A stretch of DNA of 64,000 nucleotides, taken from positions 932,242 to 996,241 of the forward strand of contig CP070671.1 of the NCBI GenBank assembly GCA_020351875.1, written 5' to 3'. This document shows, piece by piece, positions 8,810 through 17,221 of the stretch. Made by a program: the position numbers and the translations under genes. The notes under the pieces were generated by a model, which had not been told where the DNA came from, made no database searches, and worked only from the letters and a program-made list of their open reading frames with translations. Source of the stretch: Chromatiales bacterium (GTDB lineage: Bacteria > Pseudomonadota > Gammaproteobacteria > Steroidobacterales > GCA-2729495). The stretch's first letter is position 1; each line of letters begins with the position of its first letter.

Positions 8810-9607
8810 TCAGTATCCCAGCGGGCCGAATACGTCGCGCTTGCGAAACAGGCTCATGAAAAACCGTCGGCGCACCTTGCCCGGGGTCAGCCAGCGCACC
8901 GCCCCGCCATTCTTGTCCGTCTTCAGGATCCCGTCCACCAGGTAAGGCGTCACCGTCTCGACGGTGTCGGCCAGTATGTTCAGGATCTTCTTGCTTTGCT
9001 CCCAACGCTCGCCGCGCTGCTCCGGGGGTGGCACGAGCAGGTCGGTGACGACGATGCCCGGACTGAGATAGCACATCTTCACGGGCGTGCCCTTCAGCTC
9101 CAGCGCAAGGGCCTTGGTCAGGTAAACGAGGCCGTACTTCGTCGTGCCATAAGGCGCCACGGCCGGACGGACCTGCCCGTTGCTGCCGAAACCTTCCATG
9201 TTGAATATGCGGCCGCCGCCCTGCGCATACATGCCCGGAATTGCGACCCGGCAACAGTTCATGACGCCCAGCAGGTTGGTCTGCACGGTCAACGCATAGT
9301 CTTCCGGCGGAATTGCGAAGAACGGTGCCTTCACACCGTCCCGACCCGCGTTGTTCACCCAGATGTCCACCTGCCCGAGTTCCCGGGCCGCAGCCTCCCA
9401 CAGCGCCTCAACCTGTGCGTAATCGGCCACGTCGCAGGCCGCGCCCGTCACCCGGCGGCCCGGGAATGCCTGGCGCAGCTCATTGACCACCGTGTCCACC
9501 GCATCGGGACGCCGGCTCGAGATCACCACATCGTGTCCCCGCTGCAAAAACTCCCGGGCCATGCCAAGGCCGATGCCCTTGGTACTGCCGGTTATGACTA
9601 CGTTCAT
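8810..9607 (-). CDS. Short-chain dehydrogenase/reductase, chlorophyll b reductase (NYC1/NOL)-like
   Basis: A 265-residue classical SDR. It has the NAD(P) loop TGSTKGIG (6-13), SSRR after beta 2 (favouring NADPH), NNAG (85-88) and the catalytic Ser142-Tyr153-Lys157 set (YGTTK). From memory, the stretch around TGSTKGIG, REFLQRGHDVVISSR and IFNMEGFGSNG is unusually close to plant NYC1/NOL chlorophyll b reductases; this recollection was not checked by a search. The substrate in a non-phototroph is unknown. The C-terminus is basic (RRRFFMSLFRKRD) and may touch the membrane. It converges with the kinase-TonB gene with only 9 bp between stops. Confidence 0.85.
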   Translation of the reverse strand: MNVVITGSTKGIGLGMAREFLQRGHDVVISSRRPDAVDTVVNELRQAFPGRRVTGAACDVADYAQVEALWEAAARELGQVDIWVNNAGRDGVKAPFFAIPPEDYALTVQTNLLGVMNCCRVAIPGMYAQGGGRIFNMEGFGSNGQVRPAVAPYGTTKYGLVYLTKALALELKGTPVKMCYLSPGIVVTDLLVPPPEQRGERWEQSKKILNILADTVETVTPYLVDGILKTDKNGGAVRWLTPGKVRRRFFMSLFRKRDVFGPLGY

Positions 9608-9796
9608 CGTCGACTCCAGGCCAGGCGTTTTGCCGCTATCGCGCCCGCACGGCGGGCAACCGGCGGTATTCTTGCACAGCCCAAGGCGGGCTAAGGGCGA
9701 ATCCGCCTATCTCTCCCGGCCGAAAACTGATAACACCTGCGTCGCGGCCGGCAGGCGTAGCAATGGCCGCACCATCCTGAGTACAGGGGAAAGACC

Positions 9797-10102
9797 ATGC
9801 GCAAGACTCAAAGACTGGCCTGGACGGCGGCACTTGGGTGCCTCACTTTTGCGTCCCTCGCAATCGCTGGCGGCCATTCCGGCGGCGCGCCGAAAGGCGA
9901 TGCGAAGGCGGGCGAACAAAAAATCAGCGCCTGCACCGACTGTCATTCAGCGGCCGATTTCGCGGGCCAGAGCGAAGCCCAGATCAACAGCGCCATCAAG
10001 AACGTCGCCGCTGGAGGCGTGGCCGGGCATCCGGACGTTGGCCAAGTCAGTGATCAGGACATCGCCGATTTGGCCGCGTTCCTGGCGAGCGCGAACCAGT
10101 AG
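9797..10102 (+). CDS. Small periplasmic monoheme c-type cytochrome lacking a Met ligand
   Basis: A 101-residue class I-like cytochrome with a signal peptide (cleavage near residue 24) and one heme motif CTDCH (46-50). The tail SDQDIADLAAFL is the usual C-terminal helix of cytochrome c5/c553-type proteins. Where these have a Met axial ligand (HPxM), this protein reads HPDV, and the only Met is the initiator, so the distal site is His or open. GGGGAAAG precedes the ATG. It is divergent from the SDR and lies 1.6 kb from the decaheme cluster, so it could shuttle electrons in the periplasm; that role is inference. Confidence 0.88.
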   Translation: MRKTQRLAWTAALGCLTFASLAIAGGHSGGAPKGDAKAGEQKISACTDCHSAADFAGQSEAQINSAIKNVAAGGVAGHPDVGQVSDQDIADLAAFLASANQ

Positions 10103-10110
10103 ACCCCGGG

Positions 10111-10133
10111 GTCCGCGGCGTCCGGCCGCGGAC
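10111..10133. other. GC-rich hairpin between convergent genes
   Basis: An 8-bp perfect inverted repeat (GTCCGCGG/CCGCGGAC, 7-base loop) just after the cytochrome stop codon and before the convergent radical SAM gene. There is no T tract, so a role as a factor-independent terminator is unproven. Confidence 0.4.
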
Positions 10134-10251
10134 TCGTCAATTCGCTGCGGGAAAACTGCGAATCAGACGACGGCGCCGAGTGGAACGCCGAATGTCCGCC
10201 ACGCCTGCGGCCGACGCCACAGCGCGCTGTCGGTGCGGTCGTTACTGTCGT

Positions 10252-11556
10252 TCATCGGGCTGCTCGCTCAAACTCGGCCTGTCGTGCGGTCGCTGATCGC
10301 GAATCGACCCGCCACTGTTCCCGCATTGCTTCACGGAAGCGGTTCACCTCGCTAAAGAATTCTCGCATCATCACCACCCAGTAATACATCCCGCGCCGGG
10401 TCAGCCGCAATTCGCTGCCGGTGTCCCGGACAGCGCCCGCCAGCTTCAGGGCGGTGATCTCCGGCCACAGCGAACGCCAGGCGTTCTCACCAAACCGTTC
10501 GCGCGTGACAGCCTTGTCGAGCCGCAGTCCGAACAGGCGCATCAACAGGTGGTATCGCAGCTGCTCGCGACGGGACAAATGCCGGCTACGGGTAATGCCG
10601 AGTTGGCCGGCCGCGATGCGTGCCTCGTACTCCCGCAGTGAAAAGGTGTTGGCGGTCAACCGGCCGTCCAGGTAGCCAAAGGCACCACTGCCAGCGCCCA
10701 CATAGTCGTCCTGGTCGACCACGTACTCGTCGACCATGCCAGCCCCACGGGAAAAGCACCAGGCCGAATCCGCCTGGTATTCCGGGCCCAGGCCGCCGGA
10801 GATCATGTTGTAGAACTCGAACTCGTGATCGCGCCCGGCCACTCCCATCTCCCGGCGCATGCGCTCCCGCGTGGCTTCCGTTGCCATCAACGGGTAGAAA
10901 GAGACCTGCGTGGCCCGCACATCGTCGCGCAGTATCTGCAGGTCCCGCGCAAAACTGTCGGCGCCCTGGTCGGGCAAATTGAAGATCAGGTCTACGTTCA
11001 AAGTGCGAAACGCATCGCGAAACCGGGCCAGCCGCGCCACTGCCTGCTCGCTCGAACCGTAGGCCTGGTAGCGCCCCATTCGCTTCAACAACGCGTTGTC
11101 GAAGCTCTGTACGCCGACCGATAAGCGTGTGACGCCCGCCGCCTGCAGCGTGTCGACCACCTCGTCCGTCAGGTGGTTCGGGTTGGTTTCCACCGAAATA
11201 TCGCGGACCGGGAAGCGATTACGAACCAGCGCCAGGATCGCGGCCAGTTTATCCGGCAGCACGGTGGGCGTGCCGCCGCCGACATAGACCTCGTCGAATT
11301 CGAATCCCAGGTCGGCGTAATGGCGAATTTCGGCGCCCAGCGCGTTGAAATAGCGCTCGGCACGAGCCGCCTGGAACCGGATGCGGTGGAACGAACAGAA
11401 CGGGCACAGCGACTCGCAGAACGGCACGTGCAGGTACAGCAGGTAGCGCCGGCCCGGCGCCGGGACCGGCGGTCCACCGGGATCTGGGTCGAAGCGCAAC
11501 GCGCGCGCATTTGTGCGGCGCATCGCGGCGCCCAGCAGTCGGGCAGCCACTGTCAT
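10252..11556 (-). CDS. Radical SAM coproporphyrinogen III oxidase-like (HemN/HemW family) protein
   Basis: A 434-residue radical SAM enzyme. The cluster motif is CESLCPFC (Cys47, 51, 54), followed by VGGGTPTVL, SVETNPNHL and LSVGVQSFD, the hallmark order of the HemN/HemW superfamily. A C-terminal HemN-like domain follows (YLDGRLTANTFSLREYEARI). True HemN versus the HemW heme chaperone or another family member cannot be decided by eye. It lies divergent to and 140 bp from a cluster whose two cytochromes carry 20 hemes, so a role in heme supply is attractive but inferred. Confidence 0.85.
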   Translation of the reverse strand: MTVAARLLGAAMRRTNARALRFDPDPGGPPVPAPGRRYLLYLHVPFCESLCPFCSFHRIRFQAARAERYFNALGAEIRHYADLGFEFDEVYVGGGTPTVLPDKLAAILALVRNRFPVRDISVETNPNHLTDEVVDTLQAAGVTRLSVGVQSFDNALLKRMGRYQAYGSSEQAVARLARFRDAFRTLNVDLIFNLPDQGADSFARDLQILRDDVRATQVSFYPLMATEATRERMRREMGVAGRDHEFEFYNMISGGLGPEYQADSAWCFSRGAGMVDEYVVDQDDYVGAGSGAFGYLDGRLTANTFSLREYEARIAAGQLGITRSRHLSRREQLRYHLLMRLFGLRLDKAVTRERFGENAWRSLWPEITALKLAGAVRDTGSELRLTRRGMYYWVVMMREFFSEVNRFREAMREQWRVDSRSATARQAEFERAAR

Positions 11557-11696
11557 ATTGGTTTCACACTCGATCGGCCGGGACTGGCCCGACTCCGAAG
11601 TCAGTATACGTACTTGCCGCAGTGCTCAGCATCTGGGTAAGCTGCCAGAATCCACCGTAACTAAAAAGAAAGAATCTGCAGATCGAGGGGGATTCC

Positions 11697-13922
11697 ATGG
11701 GGACGATGTCACTCCAGCTGCGGCGGGCCGGACTGCTTGCCATTGCCGCGCTTGCGCTGACCGGCTGCAGCGACGGCGACGATGGCAATGATGGTGCACC
11801 GGGTGAGCAGGGTCCGCCGGGCCCGGCGACGCCCGTTGATGCGGGAGACGCCACCGAGATCGAAGCGACCATCGACGGTGTGACCATTGCGAGCCAACCG
11901 GTGGTGAACTTCCGCCTGGCCGACGGTAGCGGCGCCCCCGTGGTGGGTCTCCAAGACGGTTCGATCAGTTTTTACATCGCCAAGCTGACACCGGGCACCA
12001 ACGGCAACGCCAGCGCCTGGCAGAGTTACATCAATCGCGTCGAGAGCGCGGGCGCCGGGCCGTGGCCGGGCACCGAAGACCAGGTGCAGGCCACGTCGGA
12101 AAACGTGAACGGCACGTACGGTACCCTCGACGACAACGGCGACGGCAGCTACCAGTACACCTTCGCGACTGACGTCGCCAACGTGCCCGGCGTTCCCTAC
12201 GACCCGGACCTGACTCACCGCGTCAGTTTCGAGATTCGCGGCCTGGTGCCGGTGCTGAACCCGACTTACGACTTTCAGCCATCCTCCGGCGCGACGACGA
12301 ATCTGTTCACCCGCAAGATCGTGAAGGACGCGACCTGCAACGTGTGCCATGACCAGCTGGCCCTGCACGGCAATGGTCGTTTCACGGTCGACAACTGCAT
12401 GACCTGCCACAACCCCGGCTCGACGGACGCGCAGAGCACCAACACCGTGGACATGAAGGTCATGACCCACAAGATTCACTTCGGCGCGGAGCTACCCAGC
12501 GTACAGGCCGGCGGCGAGTACGCGATCTGGGGTTTCCGTAACGTCAAACACGATTACTCGGGCGTGATCTATCCCGGCGATATCCTGGACTGTCGGGGCT
12601 GCCATGACGAAGGCGACCAGGAAACGCCCGATGCGGCCAACTGGTTCAACGTGCCGACGATGGAAGCCTGCGGTTCCTGCCACGACGACGTGAACTTCGA
12701 GACCGGCGAGAACCATGCCACCGGCATCAGCGCGACCAACAACGAGTGCACGATCTGCCACGGCGGAGACAGCCAGCTACGCGCCGACCGCGTGCACGTG
12801 AACGCGGCCCGGGAGGCGGCCAAGGCCTTCCAGTACAACATCATCGACATCGTGGACACGGGCGCCGGCGAATCTCCGACCGTATCCTTCTCGGTGACGG
12901 ATCCGACCAACGGCGATGCGCCTTACGACATTCTGAACGACGAGCCATTTACGTCTGGCCAGAGCAGCCTGGCCATCAATATCTCCTGGGACACACTGGC
13001 CCTGAACAACCTGGGCAGCGACTCGGGCAGCGCCTCCGGCGCACCGGCCCAGCCCATCGAGATTGACCTGCTCGACGGCAGTTCCTCTGACCCCGACGGC
13101 GACCTTGTCTTCGAAGCCACGGCGGCCGATGCGATTCCACTGCTGACCGAAGGTTCGGGCATCGTGGCCATGGAGGGTCATCCGGCGGTAGATCTCGACG
13201 GCGACGGTGACAATGAAGACCGTGGCGATCGTGTCCCGGCGACGGGTGCATCAGATACCTTCGCCATCACCGACGGGACGCCGCAGGATCGCGCGGCCAT
13301 CGTGACGATCGAGCAGTGCAACGCCTGCCACGTACCGCTGAGCCTGCATGGCAACAATCGTACGGACAACATCGAGCTGTGCCTCACCTGCCACACGTCC
13401 GACACCACCGACATCCGGCGCCGCGGCCAGGCGGGGTGCGACAGTGATACCTGCATCGACGGCAAGGACGAGGAAACTGTGGAGTTCAAGACCATGATCC
13501 ACGCGATCCACGCCGGCGAAGAGCGCACGAACGGCTACGTCGCTTACGCGTTCGGTGGCAGGGCTGCCGACTTCGGCGAAGTGGTGTTCCCCGGCAACCT
13601 GGCGAACTGCGAGAACTGCCACCGGCCGGGCACCTACTATCCCGTCGGCGTGTCGGCGCTGGCCGCGACGATCGACACGGGTGCGGACATCGACTCGCCG
13701 TTCGACGATCTCAACATCACGCCCAATTCGGCTGCGTGCTGGGGTTGTCACGACCGGCCCGAGGCCGTATCGCACATGACACTGAACGGCGGCGCCTTCG
13801 ACGCGATTCAGCAGCCCGATGGCACGCTAATCTCGCAGTCGGCAGGCACGGTCATAGAGGCCTGCGATGTCTGCCATGGCGAAGGCCGGATTGCCGACGT
13901 CGGCGAAATTCACGCCCATTGA
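11697..13922 (+). CDS. OmcA/MtrC-family surface decaheme c-type cytochrome lipoprotein
   Basis: Extracellular terminal of an outer-membrane electron conduit, passing electrons to minerals, other acceptors or cells. Ten CxxCH motifs fall into two pentaheme groups (about residues 214, 234, 299, 325, 351 and 540, 561, 637, 680, 722), separated by about 180 residues of beta-rich sequence, as in MtrC/OmcA. The N-terminus has a lipobox LTGC (Cys24) followed by six collagen-like Gly-X-Y triplets (27-44). An extra Cys pair near 580-585 (CDSDTC) is not a heme motif. Start ATG at 11697 has a strong GAGGGGG site. The next gene overlaps its 3' end, indicating an operon. Confidence 0.95.
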   Translation: MGTMSLQLRRAGLLAIAALALTGCSDGDDGNDGAPGEQGPPGPATPVDAGDATEIEATIDGVTIASQPVVNFRLADGSGAPVVGLQDGSISFYIAKLTPGTNGNASAWQSYINRVESAGAGPWPGTEDQVQATSENVNGTYGTLDDNGDGSYQYTFATDVANVPGVPYDPDLTHRVSFEIRGLVPVLNPTYDFQPSSGATTNLFTRKIVKDATCNVCHDQLALHGNGRFTVDNCMTCHNPGSTDAQSTNTVDMKVMTHKIHFGAELPSVQAGGEYAIWGFRNVKHDYSGVIYPGDILDCRGCHDEGDQETPDAANWFNVPTMEACGSCHDDVNFETGENHATGISATNNECTICHGGDSQLRADRVHVNAAREAAKAFQYNIIDIVDTGAGESPTVSFSVTDPTNGDAPYDILNDEPFTSGQSSLAINISWDTLALNNLGSDSGSASGAPAQPIEIDLLDGSSSDPDGDLVFEATAADAIPLLTEGSGIVAMEGHPAVDLDGDGDNEDRGDRVPATGASDTFAITDGTPQDRAAIVTIEQCNACHVPLSLHGNNRTDNIELCLTCHTSDTTDIRRRGQAGCDSDTCIDGKDEETVEFKTMIHAIHAGEERTNGYVAYAFGGRAADFGEVVFPGNLANCENCHRPGTYYPVGVSALAATIDTGADIDSPFDDLNITPNSAACWGCHDRPEAVSHMTLNGGAFDAIQQPDGTLISQSAGTVIEACDVCHGEGRIADVGEIHAH

Positions 13923-14859
13923 TGTAGTGAGGCGTGGCCTGAAAATATCCCTAGCGCTGGCCATGCTCTGCATGGCCAGCGCAGTTTGGCCACAAGATGA
14001 CGACAGCGGGCCCGCGCTTAGCCGCGGCGGCGCCGACACCTGCATAAACTGTCATCGGGATGAAAAACTGCCGGGGGTCGAGGGCAGGCTGCAGCGCTTG
14101 GTCGCCAGCCCGCATGGCGAACGCGGCGATCCGCGCACCCCCTTCGGCCAACTCGAATGCGAGAGCTGCCACGGCCCGCAGGGCGACCACCCCAGGGGCG
14201 GGAAAGAAACAATCATCGATTTCGGCGCGAATGATACAGCGTCGCCCGTCGACGAGCAGAACGCCGCGTGCCTGGGCTGCCACGAGAACCCCGTGGGCAA
14301 CGACTGGCACGCGGGCGAGCACGCCGCCCAGGACCTGAGCTGCGCCTCCTGCCACCGGGCCCATTTGGCTCGCGACCCGGTGCTGGCAAGCGAGACCCAG
14401 ACAGAAGTCTGCTACCAGTGCCATCAGCGCCAGCGCGGGCAGGTGCAGAAGCCGTATGCACACCCGGTGCGTTTCGGTCGCATGGACTGCAGCAGTTGCC
14501 ACGCACCGCACGGCTCGGCCACGGAAGGTTCGCTGCGCCGGCTGACCCTGAATGAAACCTGCTACGAGTGCCACGCGGAAAAACGCGGGCCCTTCGCCTT
14601 CGAACACCAGCCGGTGACCGAGGATTGCTCGCTGTGCCACGCGCCGCACGGCTCCAATCATCCGGCCATGCTAACGCGCCGTGCGCCGCTGCTGTGCCAG
14701 CAGTGCCATTCGCAGGCGGGACACCCGAGCCTGAGCCTGACCTCATCGGGGCTCCCGAATGATTCACCCTCCGGTTTCCTGCTCGGCGGCAGCTGCCTGA
14801 ACTGCCACGCGCAGGTCCACGGCTCCAATCACCCGTCCGGCATCACCCAGATGCGTTGA
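13867..14859 (+). CDS. DmsE/MtrA-family periplasmic decaheme c-type cytochrome
   Basis: The heme wire that sits inside the outer-membrane barrel and connects periplasmic electron carriers to the surface cytochrome. All ten CxxCH motifs are present in about 330 residues, from CINCH near the mature N-terminus to CLNCH near the C-terminus, many followed by APHGS or RAH as in MtrA/DmsE. Start uncertain: ATG at 13867 has AGAGG upstream but overlaps the preceding gene by 56 bp and puts about 20 residues before the signal peptide. GTG at 13927 would give a clean leader (RRGLKISLALAMLCMASAVW) but has no clear ribosome site. The 3' end overlaps the barrel gene by one base (TGATG). Confidence 0.94.
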   Translation: MSAMAKAGLPTSAKFTPIDVVRRGLKISLALAMLCMASAVWPQDDDSGPALSRGGADTCINCHRDEKLPGVEGRLQRLVASPHGERGDPRTPFGQLECESCHGPQGDHPRGGKETIIDFGANDTASPVDEQNAACLGCHENPVGNDWHAGEHAAQDLSCASCHRAHLARDPVLASETQTEVCYQCHQRQRGQVQKPYAHPVRFGRMDCSSCHAPHGSATEGSLRRLTLNETCYECHAEKRGPFAFEHQPVTEDCSLCHAPHGSNHPAMLTRRAPLLCQQCHSQAGHPSLSLTSSGLPNDSPSGFLLGGSCLNCHAQVHGSNHPSGITQMR

Positions 14860-16961
14860 TGATGAGCGCTGCGAAGACAAGCTGGCGTGGTGCCGTCGGG
14901 CTGACCATCGGGCTGGCAGTCACCGGGACGGCGGCTGCGGCAGACCGACCGGCCGGCTGGCAATGCGCCAACTGCCCCGCCCCCGAGGGCGTGCAGCTGA
15001 AAACAACCGCGGGTGGCGGCTACGTGTCGGACGACAGCTTCAAGTTCGGCGACTACACGGGGCTCAACGATGATGGTGGGTTTTTTGTCGGCGATTTTAC
15101 GGCCGACTACTTCGGCGACGACGCCTGGCGCTGGCGCGCGGAGGGTCAGGACCTCGGGCTGAATTCGCGCCAGCTGAGCCTGGAAGGCGGCCGGCAGGGC
15201 CTGCTGGAGCTGCGCTTCGGTTACGAGGAACTGCCCCGGCACCTGTTCGAGACCGCCCTCACCCCGTACCCGACACCGGGCGCAGACTCACTCGCCCTGC
15301 CGGCCTCGTGGGTCCGTGCGCCGAGCACCGGCGGCATGACCGCGCTGGATTCCACGTTGCGCCCGGTCGATGTCGAATGGGACCGGGAGAGCTGGAACGC
15401 CGGGTTCACTTTCGTCTACACACCAAACTTCAGTTACAACGTGGACTATCGCCACGTCGAACGTGACGGCAAGCAACTGCGGGGCGTGAGCTTCCTGACT
15501 GCCGCAACGACGCTGTTGCGGCCGCTGGACGACTCGACGGACATGGTGGACGCCGGGCTGAACTATACGGCCGACACCTGGAATGCACGGCTTGCGTACT
15601 TCGGGTCTTTTTACAGGAACGACTCCGACCGCCTGAACTGGGAGAACGCCTTTACCGCGCCGGCGCCAGGCGCGGACGACGGCCAGACCACGCTGGAACC
15701 CGACAACGATTTTCAGCAGATTTCACTGTCGGGCCAGTATCACGGCTGGGAGCGCACGCGGGTATCCGGCCGTGTCGCGGTGGGCAGAATGGAGCAGGAC
15801 AATGGCGTGCTGCCTTACACCGTGAATCCCAACCTGGCGGGTGGCCCGTTGCCGCGGAGCCGGTACAACGGCGAGGTGGACACCATCCATGCCGACGTGC
15901 GCGTGTCGTCCCGGCTGGCAAAGTCGCTCAGGCTGCGCGGCGATATCGTCTATGACAAACGCGACAATGACACCCAGCGCGACACCTGGAACTACGTGGT
16001 GACGGATGCGGTCGCCGCGGGACTGCCTCGCGAGAACCTGCCCTACGGCTACGAGCGCTACCGCATCGCGCTGTCGGCCAGCTACCGGTTCCCGTTTGGT
16101 ACCAACGGTCGGCTCGGCTACCAATACGACAACAACGACCAGGACTTCACCGAGGTCGACGAAACGGAAGAACACGAGGCGTGGGCAGAGCTGCGCATCA
16201 ACCCGCTGGATTTCGCGAGCCTGCGGCTGAAGTACGCCTACGCGGACCGGGACGGGGACGACTACAGCCCGGTGCCGGCCACCCAGCCACCCCAGAACCC
16301 GCTGATGCGCAAATACAATCTGGCTGATCGCAACCGGGAAAGCCTGGAAATCGCCCTGAGTGTGCAGCCCCTGGAACGGCTCGACCTGACCTTTACCGCG
16401 CTGGTTGCCGAAGACGACTACGATGACAGCGACCTGGGCCTGCAAGAGGGGGAATTCCGAAACTTCACGCTCGACGCCGGTCTGCGGTTGCCGGGCGATG
16501 CCGTGCTGACCGGCCAGCTCGGCTACGACAAGTTCGAGACCACGCAATTCGGCAGCCAGTCTTTCAGCACGGGCGACTGGACCGCCGACCAGGAAGACGA
16601 AAGCTGGATTTCGGGCGTGAGCCTGGACCTGCCCCGACTCATCGACCGCGTGCGTGCCCGCATCGGTTACACCTACATCGACACCACCGGCGAGATCGAC
16701 AACAACACCAGCGGTCTCGACTCCGCGTTCCCGGACCTGGAGACCAACCGGCACCGGGTGGAAGTGGATATCAGGTACGAACTGCGCGACAACATCGACA
16801 TCGGCCTGGCCTACCTGTACGAGGACTACGATGTCGATGACTGGACGCTGGACGGCGTCGCGCCCGACACCGTCGGCAACCTCCTGGCCACCGGCGCGCG
16901 CTGGCTCGGCTACGACGTCAACCTCGTGACGCTGTCCTTTACCTGGTCGCTGGACCGCTAA
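14859..16961 (+). CDS. MtrB/PioB-family outer-membrane beta-barrel of a decaheme conduit
   Basis: A 700-residue porin-like barrel that encloses the periplasmic decaheme cytochrome and joins it to the surface cytochrome. It has a signal peptide ending TGTAAAA, the CxxC motif CANC (36-39) known from the N-terminus of MtrB proteins, and many alternating aromatic/charged strands of the type RVRARIGYTYIDT and DIGLAYLYEDYDV. The C-terminal strand LVTLSFTWSLDR ends in the aromatic-rich pattern of outer-membrane proteins. Start ATG at 14859 overlaps the previous stop (TGATG), implying translational coupling. The gene order surface cytochrome, periplasmic cytochrome, barrel is that of mtrCAB. Confidence 0.94.
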   Translation: MMSAAKTSWRGAVGLTIGLAVTGTAAAADRPAGWQCANCPAPEGVQLKTTAGGGYVSDDSFKFGDYTGLNDDGGFFVGDFTADYFGDDAWRWRAEGQDLGLNSRQLSLEGGRQGLLELRFGYEELPRHLFETALTPYPTPGADSLALPASWVRAPSTGGMTALDSTLRPVDVEWDRESWNAGFTFVYTPNFSYNVDYRHVERDGKQLRGVSFLTAATTLLRPLDDSTDMVDAGLNYTADTWNARLAYFGSFYRNDSDRLNWENAFTAPAPGADDGQTTLEPDNDFQQISLSGQYHGWERTRVSGRVAVGRMEQDNGVLPYTVNPNLAGGPLPRSRYNGEVDTIHADVRVSSRLAKSLRLRGDIVYDKRDNDTQRDTWNYVVTDAVAAGLPRENLPYGYERYRIALSASYRFPFGTNGRLGYQYDNNDQDFTEVDETEEHEAWAELRINPLDFASLRLKYAYADRDGDDYSPVPATQPPQNPLMRKYNLADRNRESLEIALSVQPLERLDLTFTALVAEDDYDDSDLGLQEGEFRNFTLDAGLRLPGDAVLTGQLGYDKFETTQFGSQSFSTGDWTADQEDESWISGVSLDLPRLIDRVRARIGYTYIDTTGEIDNNTSGLDSAFPDLETNRHRVEVDIRYELRDNIDIGLAYLYEDYDVDDWTLDGVAPDTVGNLLATGARWLGYDVNLVTLSFTWSLDR

Positions 16962-16973
16962 GCCACCCAGGAA

Positions 16974-17115
16974 TCGCGGCTGAAGCCGCTCCCACCGGAA
17001 GACTGCGTCAAGTTCCCGGCCTGGCGAAATCCGGTCGTCCCCACCAGGCGGGCCGTTCCAGGCAGAAAATGCGGAGCCGTCGCCGAGTCCCCGGTGGGAG
17101 CGGCTTTAGCCGCGA
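16974..17115. repeat. Inverted pair of REP-like palindromic elements
   Basis: Two 25-base REP-like units, 16974-16998 and 17091-17115, are reverse complements of each other at 24 of 25 positions and 92 bp apart. Each contains its own small palindrome (CGGCTgaAGCCG type). This is the arrangement of bacterial interspersed mosaic elements in gammaproteobacteria. It fills the gap between the barrel gene and gnd and could stop or protect the mtr-type transcript. A related core occurs at 20347-20363. Confidence 0.8.
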
Positions 17116-17221
17116 CTCCGGCCTGCCCTGGATCATGTCATGGGATCCCTCTGTCCGCAGACTGTCCCCGTTCCTGCAGGGTGGTAATCTGCTGCCAAAA
17201 GGCAGCTAGGAAGAACAAGCA

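Noticed and set aside
13867-13926. Frameshift between the two decaheme genes
   Set aside because: The overlap is explained by separate starts: each gene has its own signal sequence and a full set of ten heme motifs.
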